DNA from: Treponema sp.
Lineage (GTDB): Bacteria; Spirochaetota; Spirochaetia; Treponematales; Treponemataceae
Assembly: GCA_017469785.1 (NCBI GenBank)
Contig: JAFUFU010000030.1
Coordinates: 1-58,295 of the forward strand
Length of the DNA: 58,295 nucleotides
Direction of reading: 5' to 3'
The notes under the pieces are model-generated. The model ran no database searches. It was not told the DNA's origin and saw only the letters and a list, made by a program, of their open reading frames with translations. Made by a program: the position numbers and the translations under genes. Shown here piece after piece: positions 14,307 through 22,715 of this stretch; the first letter of the stretch is position 1; each line of letters begins with the position of its first letter.

Positions 14307-16499
14307 CTACTCCCACTCTTCCCCAATCACTTTCCACGCGTCGCTATTCACATCGTCGGTGTAGTCGCCTGTGCAAATCAAAAGTTCCATGCTCGACTTG
14401 TCCTGTCGGACGAATCCGCCGTGAAGTCTGTGGCGTTTTACATAGCGTTGTAAGACTTCACATTTTTTTGGAGAGAAAATGTCGATATCTTCACTTACAC
14501 CCGTTCTGTCGAAACCGCCTTTCGTCTCGCAAATCCAAATTTCACCTTTGACGCTCAAAATGTAGTCGGGATAGAAAAGTTTCTGCCGGTTTGAGTTGTC
14601 CAAATACACGATTGAAAAATACTCATCGCCCTTGTCGCCATTTTTGTACCACCACTCCACGGAAGGGCAATTTTCGCAGAATCTCTCAAAAAATTTTTCT
14701 GGGGCGGATCTGAATTCTGCAGAAGACAAATATCCCTGATAAACATTTTTCTTGCATTCAGCCTGCACTTTGCTCGTAGCATCAAAAGTGAACAAAGCAG
14801 ACTGCGGAATGAAGAAAGGCTTTTCGCTCACGGTTTCAAGTTCAAGAGAAGGCTCTTGTTGTGCAGACATGGCAAAACGGAAGGCGTGGCGGAGTGCGTC
14901 AAAATTGTTGATGACGAAGGCATACCATTCTTTTATCGAAAGTTCCAAAAGTTTCTGTTTGTACAAGAATTTTCCTTCGTTTGCAAATAGTTTTCCAAGT
15001 ATCGTAACGGCACTTGCGTATTCCAGACCGATTTCAAGGCCGATTCTGCCGACTCTGTTGTGAAATTCGCGTCCATGAGTGTGGGTATTCATATTCTCGC
15101 GGAAACGCACCTGATTCAGCTTGTCCGCAGACACATCGGAAATGACCATCGCCTCGCCCGAAAAAGTAAGGCGTTCGATTTTGTCACGAAAAACAAAGCC
15201 TGCCGTTTCAAGCCGGATTTTGTTTTGCTTGCAATCGCCATCAAGATTATATTTCGACTTAAAATAGTCGGTAATCGACTTCAAAGCCAGCGCATCATCC
15301 TGCGTGTCCAGAACTTGCGTTCTTTGTTCCTTAACAAGAGAGAATTTTTTGTACTCGTTCTTCAAGAAAATCGTTTTTGCCTGTAATGCATTTTTTCCGA
15401 GAGCCGCTTTCGCTCCTTGCGTAAACTTGCTGTCAAAAGTGTAAAGATAGCAGCTGTCTAGCAAATCGTTTCCGTAGTGGTGTGCTTCCGGCATTCGTCG
15501 GATTCGTCCGATTGTCTGAATCTCAAAAGTTTCGTCCATTCCTTCACGGAGTTTTACGAGAATATGAGCGCGGGGACAATCCCAGCCAGTCGCCACCGCC
15601 TGCTTGATAAGCACAGCGATTTGCTTGCCGTCATTCTTTTCGATGGCTTCAAGATTGTCGTGACGGGCAGAAAGCCACACCGCAAGAAGACCGTTCTCGA
15701 TTGAAATATGATGACTTTCAAACCAAGAAATCACCGTGTCCAAAAGCAAATCTGAATTGTTCGGCAACTGTACGATGATAAGCGGATTCACATTCGATTC
15801 ATATTTTGCAAATGCGCAAACAAGCTCATTCTGCTTTTTGAGAGCCTTTTCCAAAAGATATTCCGTGGGACTTTCCGCTTCGATATCGTTCGGGAAGTTT
15901 TCGTTAATCACGAGCAGCTTTTTGATAAGCCCCTCGGCAATTACATCGGCTTCGCTTATTTCAATCAGCTTTGCGCTTTTGTCTATAATCGGAGTCGCAG
16001 AGCAGCGGATAATTTTGTCCGTCTTGAAAAGCTGCACGATTGCGTCGGATTTTTCAGTAAAATTTTGGTGGCTTTCGTCAATAATCACCTTGAAAGAAAG
16101 ACCTGCGTTGTGGGCTTTTTCAATCCATTCAAGAAAGTTCGTGCGCTCGCTGTCTTTGAGCGCGTTGTTTCCTTTTTTGGTGAGTTTTTCCCAGTTGATA
16201 AAGCAAAAATCGTTCTCGCAAAAGCCCGAAGTCATCACGTCGGAAAGCAGTTTTGTTGAAGAGTTGTGAATGTACAAATCCATTTTGCGCTTGCTCTGCT
16301 CTTCAAGATTTCCCTTGCCGGGAGTGAGCCACACAAAGACCGTGCGCGCGTGCCCTTTGGCATATTCGCTCATAAAATGCGTGAGCATAATCGTCTTTCC
16401 GCTTCCCGTCGGGCTTTTGAGGATAATGTCGCGAGAGCCGTCTTCCATTGCTATCAAAAGTTCACGAATTGCGTTCAGCTGAAATTTCATTAGATTCAT
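14307..16499 (-). CDS. Type III restriction enzyme Res subunit (helicase-nuclease)
   Basis: 730 residues. Superfamily 2 helicase motifs: Walker A KSPTGSGKT (28-36), DESH (141-144), SATP (about 168), QIA-VL and WDCPRAHILVKLREG, then QTIGRIRRMPE (motif VI). Towards the C-terminus LFYPDYILSVKGEIWICETKGG gives the PD-(D/E)xK nuclease arrangement. With Mod it forms a type III restriction enzyme that translocates or slides and cuts DNA when two unmethylated sites are present. AAGGAAG precedes the ATG at 16499. Mod is encoded immediately upstream in the same direction, 84 bases away, with a palindromic repeat in the gap. It appears intact. Confidence 0.88.
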   Translation of the reverse strand: MNLMKFQLNAIRELLIAMEDGSRDIILKSPTGSGKTIMLTHFMSEYAKGHARTVFVWLTPGKGNLEEQSKRKMDLYIHNSSTKLLSDVMTSGFCENDFCFINWEKLTKKGNNALKDSERTNFLEWIEKAHNAGLSFKVIIDESHQNFTEKSDAIVQLFKTDKIIRCSATPIIDKSAKLIEISEADVIAEGLIKKLLVINENFPNDIEAESPTEYLLEKALKKQNELVCAFAKYESNVNPLIIVQLPNNSDLLLDTVISWFESHHISIENGLLAVWLSARHDNLEAIEKNDGKQIAVLIKQAVATGWDCPRAHILVKLREGMDETFEIQTIGRIRRMPEAHHYGNDLLDSCYLYTFDSKFTQGAKAALGKNALQAKTIFLKNEYKKFSLVKEQRTQVLDTQDDALALKSITDYFKSKYNLDGDCKQNKIRLETAGFVFRDKIERLTFSGEAMVISDVSADKLNQVRFRENMNTHTHGREFHNRVGRIGLEIGLEYASAVTILGKLFANEGKFLYKQKLLELSIKEWYAFVINNFDALRHAFRFAMSAQQEPSLELETVSEKPFFIPQSALFTFDATSKVQAECKKNVYQGYLSSAEFRSAPEKFFERFCENCPSVEWWYKNGDKGDEYFSIVYLDNSNRQKLFYPDYILSVKGEIWICETKGGFDRTGVSEDIDIFSPKKCEVLQRYVKRHRLHGGFVRQDKSSMELLICTGDYTDDVNSDAWKVIGEEWE

Positions 16500-16518
16500 A
16501 ATTTTTTCTTCCTTGTTC

Positions 16519-16580
16519 TGTCATGCTGAACTTGTTTCAGCATCTGGGTCTGGAGATTCCGAAACAAGTTCGGAATGACG
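16519..16580. repeat. Palindromic repeat between mod and res
   Basis: CATGCTGAACTTGTTTCAGC on one side and CCGAAACAAGTTCGGAATGA on the other form a long imperfect inverted repeat. Elements of this general kind (GAACTTGTTTC cores) are widespread intergenic repeats in many bacteria. It sits in the transcribed gap of the restriction-modification operon. Confidence 0.55.
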
Positions 16581-16583
16581 GTT

Positions 16584-18299
16584 TTAGCCGTTCAACTCTG
16601 GATAGTAATATTGCGGAATGATTTTGACGGAGATTTCTTTTTGCTTTAAAAGCTCTTTTTGCGCCTTTGAAAGCAGAACATCGTGCCCGACATATACAGT
16701 TCGGCTGCGCTCACTGTCCTCAGTTTCGACTTGGTTGCTGAGCGGAGTCGAAGCAAGCGATTGCATAAACTCTTCCAGCTCCTCTTCCGTCAAGACAATC
16801 GCAATAGCCTTGTTATGCTCAAAGTCCACGGCGTTTTCAAGTTCCACAAGCTCGCGAACGTGCAAAAGCAATTTGTCGGCGTATTCGTAGTATTCTTTTT
16901 CCGTGATTTCAACAAAATCCACCTTGAAGTATTTGAGAGAGCCAGAAAGCCCGTCAGAATATTTTGAGCCGTCTTTGCGTTCTCCTGTGATAACAGTTTT
17001 GAGCCGCTCATAAGTAATGTCGCGACAAATGCCGTTTTCGTTGTTGGTGCAAAGAATGAACTTGCGCTTTCCGCCGTCTTCCGCATTGAGTTTGAGGACA
17101 GCGTGCCCAGTTGTGCCAGAGCCAGCGAAGAAGTCGAGAATGGTGAAGGGTTTGCTTTTATAAGACACATTTTTTAATAATTTTACAATTATCTCGACAG
17201 GTTTTGGATTTAAAAATTTATCTTTAGTATTGAATATTTCAGTCAATACATTTGAACCATCTCCAGTTTCTGCAACATCATATATAATACTTCTATCTTT
17301 TATTGTTTTAGTTTGACCACTGAAATATTCTTTTTCATAGGGAATCCATTTGTTTTCTTTTTGCTCCCAATGAATCAACTTATTCTGTTCAAGAATTTTC
17401 ATTTTTTCCTTTCCAATACGCCAACGTCCATCATTTCCGTCAGGAGCAATAGGAAAGCAATCTGAATTATCAGGAGCTTTTATAGGAAAATACATTGTTG
17501 GTCTATCCTCTCTTCGTGAGGTATTTCCCCATTTTGCTAATTTTGTAGTTTTGAAAATTCCATTAGAATCTGAATGATTAAATTCTTTTGATGAACGCTC
17601 TACAGTTTCATCTAGCCAAAACATTTGTTCAGATTTTCTATAAACACAAATATATTCATGTTCTGTTGAAAAATAATCTACGGCTTGTCCCCCACCATAT
17701 TTTTTTCGCCAAATATAGTTTCCGACAAAATTATTTTCCCCAAAGATTTCATCGCAGAGGATTTTTATTGTAGCCTGCTCATTATCATCAATCGAAATAA
17801 AAATCACGCCCTTTTCGCTCAGCAATTCACGAGCAATGCGCAATCTTTTTTCCATAAAAGAAAGCCACTTTGAATGACGAAACGAATCGGCGGAATCCAC
17901 AAAATCATCGTCATAGATAAAATCCTTGTTTCCTGTATTGTACGGCGGGTCGATGTAAATCACGTCGATTTTGCCCTTGTGAGTCTTTTCCAAAAGCTGC
18001 AAACTCGCCAAGTTGTCGCCCTCAAGCAAAAAATTCATCTCGCCGCCGTTGCCAACGAACAAATCTTTTTCTTCCGTCAAAACAGACAGATTGTTTTCAA
18101 GCGTTTCATCAATTTTTTCACGATGTTCTTCAAAAACAAGCCCGTATTTCTGACCATTAATCTGTGTTGTCAGCTCGTTCAAATAGCCCATGAGATTTCG
18201 GACATTTTCGTCGTACAGATTGTTTTTCAGGTATTTTCGAATTTCTTCTATTTTATAAAGTAAGTCTTCGCGTTTTTGTTTAGATATATTTGTGGACAT
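16584..18299 (-). CDS. Type III DNA methyltransferase Mod subunit
   Basis: 571 residues, beta-class N6-adenine/N4-cytosine methyltransferase: catalytic motif IV DPPYNTG (117-123) comes before the SAM-binding motif I FFAGSGTTGHAVLKLN (about residue 385). The central variable region (about 200-330) is the target recognition domain, which cannot be translated into a recognition sequence by eye. AAGGA is 11 bases before the ATG. Near the C-terminus a repeat-derived stretch LASTPLSNQVETEDSERSRT interrupts what is usually a continuous ELEEF...VYVGHDVLL block (16700-16755). First gene of the mod-res operon, divergent from an XRE regulator. Confidence 0.9.
   Translation of the reverse strand: MSTNISKQKREDLLYKIEEIRKYLKNNLYDENVRNLMGYLNELTTQINGQKYGLVFEEHREKIDETLENNLSVLTEEKDLFVGNGGEMNFLLEGDNLASLQLLEKTHKGKIDVIYIDPPYNTGNKDFIYDDDFVDSADSFRHSKWLSFMEKRLRIARELLSEKGVIFISIDDNEQATIKILCDEIFGENNFVGNYIWRKKYGGGQAVDYFSTEHEYICVYRKSEQMFWLDETVERSSKEFNHSDSNGIFKTTKLAKWGNTSRREDRPTMYFPIKAPDNSDCFPIAPDGNDGRWRIGKEKMKILEQNKLIHWEQKENKWIPYEKEYFSGQTKTIKDRSIIYDVAETGDGSNVLTEIFNTKDKFLNPKPVEIIVKLLKNVSYKSKPFTILDFFAGSGTTGHAVLKLNAEDGGKRKFILCTNNENGICRDITYERLKTVITGERKDGSKYSDGLSGSLKYFKVDFVEITEKEYYEYADKLLLHVRELVELENAVDFEHNKAIAIVLTEEELEEFMQSLASTPLSNQVETEDSERSRTVYVGHDVLLSKAQKELLKQKEISVKIIPQYYYPELNG
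16700..16755 (-). repeat. Repeat-derived in-frame insert in mod
   Basis: On the minus strand GCTTCGACTCCGCTCAGC ... GTGAGCGCAGCCGAACT, an imperfect palindrome of the widespread 'cgctgagcggagtcgaagc' kind, encoded as about 20 extra residues without shifting the frame. Confidence 0.5.
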
Positions 18300-18349
18300 A
18301 GCGAGTTTTTCCTTGTAAAAACAATAAAAATAACAAAATTACTTATTAT

Positions 18350-18376
18350 AACTGTAATATCGACATTTTTACAGTT
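18350..18376. promoter_or_regulatory. Palindrome in the mod / XRE divergent promoter
   Basis: AACTGTAA (18350-18357), 11 bases, TTACAGTT (18369-18376): perfect 8-bp arms between the divergently transcribed mod (start 18299) and the XRE regulator (start 18392). Position and symmetry suit an operator for that regulator. Confidence 0.5.
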
Positions 18377-18391
18377 TTCATTCAATAAAAT

Positions 18392-18718
18392 ATGGGCAAA
18401 TTCTTGCTTAAAATAGGAATTGTGATAGATTTTCAGGAAGAATTTATAAACAATTTAAAGTTTTACAGAAAACAAAAATCAGTATCTCAAGAAAAACTTG
18501 CAGAAGCCTGTGACTGTGCTACAGGCACGATTGGTTGCATAGAATGTGGGAAAGCACTTCCATCTTTTGAAATGATTGTAAATATCGCCGCCGCTTTAGA
18601 TATAAATCCCGCCGACCTCTTCCTGCGCAACGCATCAACTACTGTCTCAAACACAAAAAATCTTCTAAGAACAGAACTTATCCCGCAGATTGAGGAATTT
18701 GTAGAAAGAAGATTGTAA
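18392..18718 (+). CDS. XRE-family regulator next to the type III R-M system
   Basis: 108 residues as drawn. The Cro/C1-type helix-turn-helix is NLKFYRKQKSVSQEKLAEAC followed by CATGTIGCIECGKALPS and an LDINPADLF helix; the C-terminal ~35 residues form a charged helix. The start is not certain: the ATG at 18392 lacks a ribosome-binding site, and a GTG at about 18421 (VIDFQEEFINN) would shorten it by ten residues. Divergent placement beside mod and a palindrome between them make it a probable controller of the restriction operon, although dedicated controllers are commoner in type II systems. Confidence 0.75.
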   Translation: MGKFLLKIGIVIDFQEEFINNLKFYRKQKSVSQEKLAEACDCATGTIGCIECGKALPSFEMIVNIAAALDINPADLFLRNASTTVSNTKNLLRTELIPQIEEFVERRL

Positions 18719-18743
18719 GTGGGATAAGTGTATAAAAAAATTG

Positions 18744-18769
18744 ACAGTTTGAAAAAAACACAAAACTGT
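18744..18769. promoter_or_regulatory. Inverted repeat before the TIGR04255 operon
   Basis: ACAGTTT (18744-18750), 12 bases, AAACTGT (18763-18769), about 40 bases before the ATG at 18807. The half sites resemble those at 18350-18376 but in the opposite orientation. Possible operator, modest support. Confidence 0.35.
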
Positions 18770-18806
18770 GTTACTCTTTCTAAGATAATTTGTTAGGAAT
18801 ATATAT

Positions 18807-19550
18807 ATGAAATCTTTACCTATAAAATTAAAGAATTGTCCAATTGTTGAGACAATACTTGAAATTAGATTCTCATCAAAACTACCGCAAGACGCAGTGT
18901 TTGGAGTTATATATCAAGCCTTACAAAAATCCTTTTCAACTTTTACAGTAAAACCTCAACCGATTTTACAATTACCATCAGAGGTAAGAAATATTGATCC
19001 AAATATGAAATATCAACCGACTTACCAATTAATAAATGAAAATTTATCTATCGGTATTTGTGCAAAATCAATTGTTTTCTCAAACAAGGCACCTTATAAA
19101 GGATGGCAGTGTTTTAAGGAATTTATTTTATCTGCTGTTGAATTAATCTATGATAGCAGTGTAATTGATAAAATTGAAAGAATTGGTTTACGATATATAA
19201 ATATCATTGATTCTCCGCTTGCTGATGCGACAAATCTAAATATTTCTTTATGTGGAGAATCTCAAAATAAAAACGATGTTTCAGTACTCCGTCTTGAAAA
19301 GCACCTACGAGATGCTGAACTTATTGTTTTTCAGCTAAACAACAATGTATTTGTTAGTATTAATAATGCTCCAGCTCAAAAAAAATCAATGATTGATATA
19401 GATTCCATTAAGAATATAAATGCCAATACACACGAGCTTATAATTGATACATTCTCGGATATATTAGAAACACTCCATAAAAATGAAAAGGAGCATTTTT
19501 TTGGTCTATTGAGAGACGATTATTTAAAACAACTAACCCCAGAATTCTAG
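18807..19550 (+). CDS. TIGR04255-family protein of unknown function
   Basis: 247 residues with the usual TIGR04255 pattern: an N-terminal LKNCPIVETILEIRFSSKLP, a middle SNKAPYKGWQCFKEFILSAV, a conserved IERIGLRYINIIDSP and a C-terminal DIDSIKNINANTHELIIDTF...LHKNEKEHFFGLL. The family is sporadically distributed and often found near mobile or defence genes; no activity is established. It leads a three-gene operon (11 bases to the next gene, which overlaps the third). Strongly AT-rich. Confidence 0.75.
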   Translation: MKSLPIKLKNCPIVETILEIRFSSKLPQDAVFGVIYQALQKSFSTFTVKPQPILQLPSEVRNIDPNMKYQPTYQLINENLSIGICAKSIVFSNKAPYKGWQCFKEFILSAVELIYDSSVIDKIERIGLRYINIIDSPLADATNLNISLCGESQNKNDVSVLRLEKHLRDAELIVFQLNNNVFVSINNAPAQKKSMIDIDSIKNINANTHELIIDTFSDILETLHKNEKEHFFGLLRDDYLKQLTPEF

Positions 19551-19561
19551 GAGGCTAAATT

Positions 19562-19831
19562 ATGACAGATTACTTGACTATAATTGGAACTGTAGCCTTT
19601 GCAACAACATCTTTTATTACTCCAATAAAACTAGAACAAATAAAAAAGCCTCTTCCATATATTTATATTCAAAATGAATTATCAGAATATAGAACAGATG
19701 CTATTATACAGATAACTACACATGAAGAACTAAAAAATCAACATATAAAATTGCATATAGCAAAAATAACTGATTATGTTCCAACTTATTCTTCTGATGA
19801 TTTTCTTGATGCTAATTATGAGGAATTGTAA
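19562..19831 (+). CDS. Small unknown protein, second gene of the TIGR04255 operon
   Basis: 89 residues starting MTDYLTIIGTVAFATTSFIT. A short hydrophobic N-terminus could be one membrane segment or a buried strand; the rest is mixed with no motif I know. AGGAGG eight bases before the ATG is an excellent ribosome-binding site. Its TAA overlaps the ATG of the next gene (TAATG), indicating coupled translation. It is likely to act with its two neighbours. Confidence 0.6.
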   Translation: MTDYLTIIGTVAFATTSFITPIKLEQIKKPLPYIYIQNELSEYRTDAIIQITTHEELKNQHIKLHIAKITDYVPTYSSDDFLDANYEEL

Positions 19832-20370
19832 TGGAATATCCTTGGTATGAGCTGATTAAAGACAGTGATGAAATAAGTCAAGGTGATATTCTTTATCATT
19901 GTCCTGTACCTTTTTTAAATAGTTCTCTTGATATAACTTCTGGTGCGATTATTGAAGCTGAAATGAAATATATCGATGGAATTATTATGACACAGGCTTG
20001 TGATTTGGCAAATGGGAAAGTTCAAAATGTTGTCTTGTGCACAGTTGATAATATTTCAAACTTTAAGCAACAAATGCAAAATCAAGGACGAAATGCAAAA
20101 GATATACAAAATCAAGTAAAACATATAATCAGTGGTAATCAGCCTGCGTTTCATATAATAGACAAGTATGAATCAAAAGAGTTAAAACAAGAGCATCTTC
20201 TTATAAATTTTAAAGATTTGTTCAGTATCCCTGTTTCAGTTGCAAAGCAGGTTGCAAAAAAGAATAAATGCAGACTCAGGCTATGTCCCCCTTATAGAGA
20301 GCATTTATCACAAGCTTTTGCTCGTTATTTTATGAGAGTTGGTTTACCGAATAATATAAAAGATTTGTAA
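19831..20370 (+). CDS. Unknown protein with a QGDI...TQACDLANGK signature, third gene of the TIGR04255 operon
   Basis: 179 residues. MEYPWYELIKDSDEISQGDI opens a small beta-rich domain, and GIIMTQACDLANGKVQNVVL holds a Cys-Asp pair that looks conserved. A Gln/Asn/Lys-rich helix follows (NISNFKQQMQNQGRNAKDIQ), and the C-terminus ends LRLCPPYREHLSQAFARYFM. The 'secret-to-report' pattern QGDI + T-Q-x-C-D-L occurs in uncharacterised proteins of defence neighbourhoods as far as I can recall, but I cannot assign a function. The gene is intact and starts within the stop of its upstream neighbour. Confidence 0.6.
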   Translation: MEYPWYELIKDSDEISQGDILYHCPVPFLNSSLDITSGAIIEAEMKYIDGIIMTQACDLANGKVQNVVLCTVDNISNFKQQMQNQGRNAKDIQNQVKHIISGNQPAFHIIDKYESKELKQEHLLINFKDLFSIPVSVAKQVAKKNKCRLRLCPPYREHLSQAFARYFMRVGLPNNIKDL

Positions 20371-20392
20371 TTTATTTCTCTTATTTTGCTAG

Positions 20393-20505
20393 AGCTACGC
20401 AAGGCGGCGAAGCCGTTCCGTAGCGAAGCGTAGGAATGTAGCCGAAAGGCGGAACCTGGAGTAGCCCGACCGTTTGCTTTGCAAACGGTAACGCCCACTC
20501 AAACT
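20393..20505 (+). repeat. Dispersed GC-rich repeat, family 2 (left flank of rhuM-DUF3990 module)
   Basis: Contains CCGTAGCGAAGCGTAGGAAT and CCCGACCGTTTGC...GCAAACGGTAACGCC with internal hairpins. The same blocks, in the same orientation, recur at 22716-22828; a related copy lies at 39733-39869. Confidence 0.7.
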
Positions 20506-20520
20506 TTTAGGAGAACCAAC

Positions 20521-21645
20521 ATGCCCACAAAAAACAAAAGTGAAATCGTAATTTTCAAGACTTCAGACGAAAAACTCTCTATTGATGTCCGTTTTGAGGG
20601 AGAAACTGTCTGGCTCACAATAGATGACATGGCTTCTTTGTTTGAAAAATCCCGCTCAACAATAAACGAGCATATCTTGAACATTTTTGAGGAAGGAGAG
20701 CTTGAAAAGGAGAGTTCTGTGAGAAAAATCGGAAATTCCGATTTTTCTACCAAGCCAACAAATTACTACAATCTTGATGTTATTATATCTGTAGGCTATA
20801 GAGTTAAATCGTTAAGAGGTACTCAGTTCCGTCAATGGGCAACTAAGCGACTGAATGAATATATCCATAAGGGATTTACGATGGATGACGAACGTCTTAA
20901 AGAAGCTGGTGGCGGTGACTATTGGAAAGAGCTTTTGTCTCGAATCCGCGACATTCGTTCTTCGGAAAAAGTGATGTACCGTCAGGTCTTGGATTTGTAC
21001 GCTACAAGTGCGGATTATAATCCTAAATCCGCTGAATCGATTGCGTTTTTTAAGATGGTTCAGAATAAACTTCACTATGCGGTAAACCGCGAGTTTTTTA
21101 ATCTTCGATGTATATCGAATAAAAAACTCGTTAGCGAAGCGTCACAGACTGCTGCAGAAATCATTTACGACCGTGCAGACAGCGAAAAGGATTTTATGGG
21201 GCTTACTTCTTTTAAAGGCGCGGATGTCACTTTGGACGATGTTCGCATTGCAAAGAATTATCTTTCGGCAAAGGAACTTAAAAAACTGAACGCACTTGTT
21301 TCATCTTTCTTTGATTGCAAATTTATAATGAAATATAAATCTGCAAAACGAGTGAGTCAAGACTTTAAGCGAAGCGTGTCTTGACCACTCGTATATGCAG
21401 AGTATCAGGCTGAAAATCACAATGTAATGCACATGAGCAATTATGTGGAGCAGCTTGACCGCACGATTCAATCTGTTGGCGAAGAAGTTCTGGAAGGTGC
21501 TGGTAAAATCAGCCACAAAAAAGCTATGGAAAAAGCAGAAGGTGAATATCGGAAGTATCAAGTCAAAACACTTTCTTCTGTGGAAAAGGTATATATTGAG
21601 ACACTTAAGGAATTAAAGAAGATCGAGAAAAAATCCAAGCGTTAG
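20521..21645 (+). pseudogene. RhuM-family protein, interrupted by a palindromic repeat with a stop
   Basis: The virulence-associated RhuM family is readable from MPTKNKSEIVIFKTSDEKLS (ATG at 20521, TAGGAG upstream) through VWLTIDDMASLFEKSRSTIN, YYNLDVIISVGYRVKSLRGT and FRQWATKRLNEYI to KKLNALVSSFFD. Then about 84 foreign bases bring a TGA at 21382-21384, after which the family sequence resumes in the same frame: AEYQAENHNVMHMSNYVEQL to the stop at 21645. RhuM proteins have a Bro/KilA-type N-terminus and unknown function. Removing the insert restores a protein of about 345 residues. As it stands the product is truncated at residue 287, unless the stop is read through. Confidence 0.85.
21311..21394 (+). 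repeat. Palindromic element inserted in rhuM
   Basis: Between VSSFFD and AEYQAEN codons; contains CGAGTGAGTCAAGAC and GTCTTGACCACTCG around the loop TTTAAGCGAAGCGT, an inverted repeat with one extra base. Its net length is a multiple of three. Confidence 0.7.
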
Positions 21646-21721
21646 GTTTTATGGATTTTTTTAGATATACATGTTATATTAAGTTGTAAAGCAAACCAAA
21701 TAATTTGAGGAGGTACGCAAA

Positions 21722-21934
21722 ATGAGTGAAAAACGGCTTAATAATACCATTTATATCATGTACCTTGTCACAGAAAATTATAAAAAGGCTCATTCTCTTA
21801 CGACCGAGCAGTTCTTGGATTTGGATCAGAAATACAATATTATTCATTTTGTTGGCGAGTGTCCGGATATTTTTGATTCCATGAACAAAAACGAAATGAT
21901 TGAGGAAATCGACCAGTATGTTGCCAACTATTAG
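21722..21934 (+). CDS. DUF3791 protein (putative antitoxin)
   Basis: 70 residues beginning MSEKRLNNTIYIMYLVTENY, mostly helical, with the FLDLDQKYNIIHFVGECPDI stretch typical of DUF3791. Members are encoded directly before DUF3990 proteins, which have an ADP-ribosyltransferase-like look, and the pair is thought to form a toxin-antitoxin unit; the biochemical evidence is thin. GAGGAGGT nine bases before the ATG is a strong ribosome-binding site. The 3' end overlaps the DUF3990 start by 17 bases. Confidence 0.75.
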   Translation: MSEKRLNNTIYIMYLVTENYKKAHSLTTEQFLDLDQKYNIIHFVGECPDIFDSMNKNEMIEEIDQYVANY

Positions 21935-22439
21935 CGATGTGCTTTATCACGGTACCGCAGAGAAAATCCAAAAGATAGATGTCCTGAAAGGCCGGAATAA
22001 CAAGGATTTTGGAAAAGGCTTTTATATGGCCGTCACAAAAAGTCAGGCTATCGGCATGATGCACAAGAAATACCGTGAAGCAGTATTGAGACGACCTAAT
22101 GCTCCTAAAGGCACTTTTTCGGAAATCCTATATGAAATCAAGATTGACAGCGAATACGCAAAGACTCTCAATATCAAATATTTCAAAACTGCTGATGAGG
22201 AATGGCTTGATTTTATCCTGATGTGCAGGGAACAAGGCGGGCTGCCTCATAATTATGACCTTGTTATAGGCCCAACGGCTGATGATGATACAATGTTTTG
22301 CCTGAACTCTTACTGACGAAGCAAAAGAAAAACTCATCGGATTTCTGGAGCCGGAGAATCTCGGAACACAATATTTTGTCGGTAAGCAGGACATTGCGGA
22401 CAGGCTTATCCTGGATATTAAAGAAATCAAATGGAGCTG
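21918..22439 (+). pseudogene. DUF3990 protein (ART-like putative toxin), frameshifted near the 3' end
   Basis: Starts MLPTISDVLYHGTAEKIQKI inside the DUF3791 gene; the YHGT and FGKGFYMA motifs are typical of DUF3990 and of ADP-ribosyltransferase-like folds. The frame stays open to YDLVIGPTADDDTMFCLNSY and stops at 22314-22316. The expected C-terminus continues in another frame at 22315, DEAKEKLIGFLEPENLGTQY through FVGKQDIADRLI, to TGA at 22437-22439. About a dozen residues are missing at the junction, so a small deletion shifted the frame. The truncated protein lacks its last ~55 residues and is probably inactive. Confidence 0.6.
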
Positions 22440-22442
22440 ATT

Positions 22443-22691
22443 ATGGATGAACTAAAAATTGAACACATGAAAGGACTTGCCGTAATCAACGCAACAAAAC
22501 ATCTTATGTCAAAGTATGACTTGAATCATGAAGATGCATATAAAAAACTCCTCAATTCCGAAACCTACAGAATTTTAATGGAAAGCGATTCTGGCCTTTA
22601 TCTCGAATCGGACGATTACCTGAACACGGCATTGGATTCCGAGTTTGACAAAAATAAAGAAGCCCTTTACGACTATATCAGTAGTAATTAA
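22443..22691 (+). CDS. Small protein, third gene of the DUF3791-DUF3990 module
   Basis: 82 residues from the ATG at 22443, chosen because GGAG lies six bases upstream; the ATG at 22431 would add four residues. Acidic and helical (MDELKIEHMKGLAVINATKH, LMSKYDLNHEDAYKKLLNSE). No family name known to me, but similar small proteins follow DUF3990 genes and might be a second antitoxin or an accessory factor. It overlaps the remnant of the DUF3990 tail. Confidence 0.6.
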   Translation: MDELKIEHMKGLAVINATKHLMSKYDLNHEDAYKKLLNSETYRILMESDSGLYLESDDYLNTALDSEFDKNKEALYDYISSN

Positions 22692-22715
22692 ATAAAATAA
22701 AGCTGTATTCCAAGC

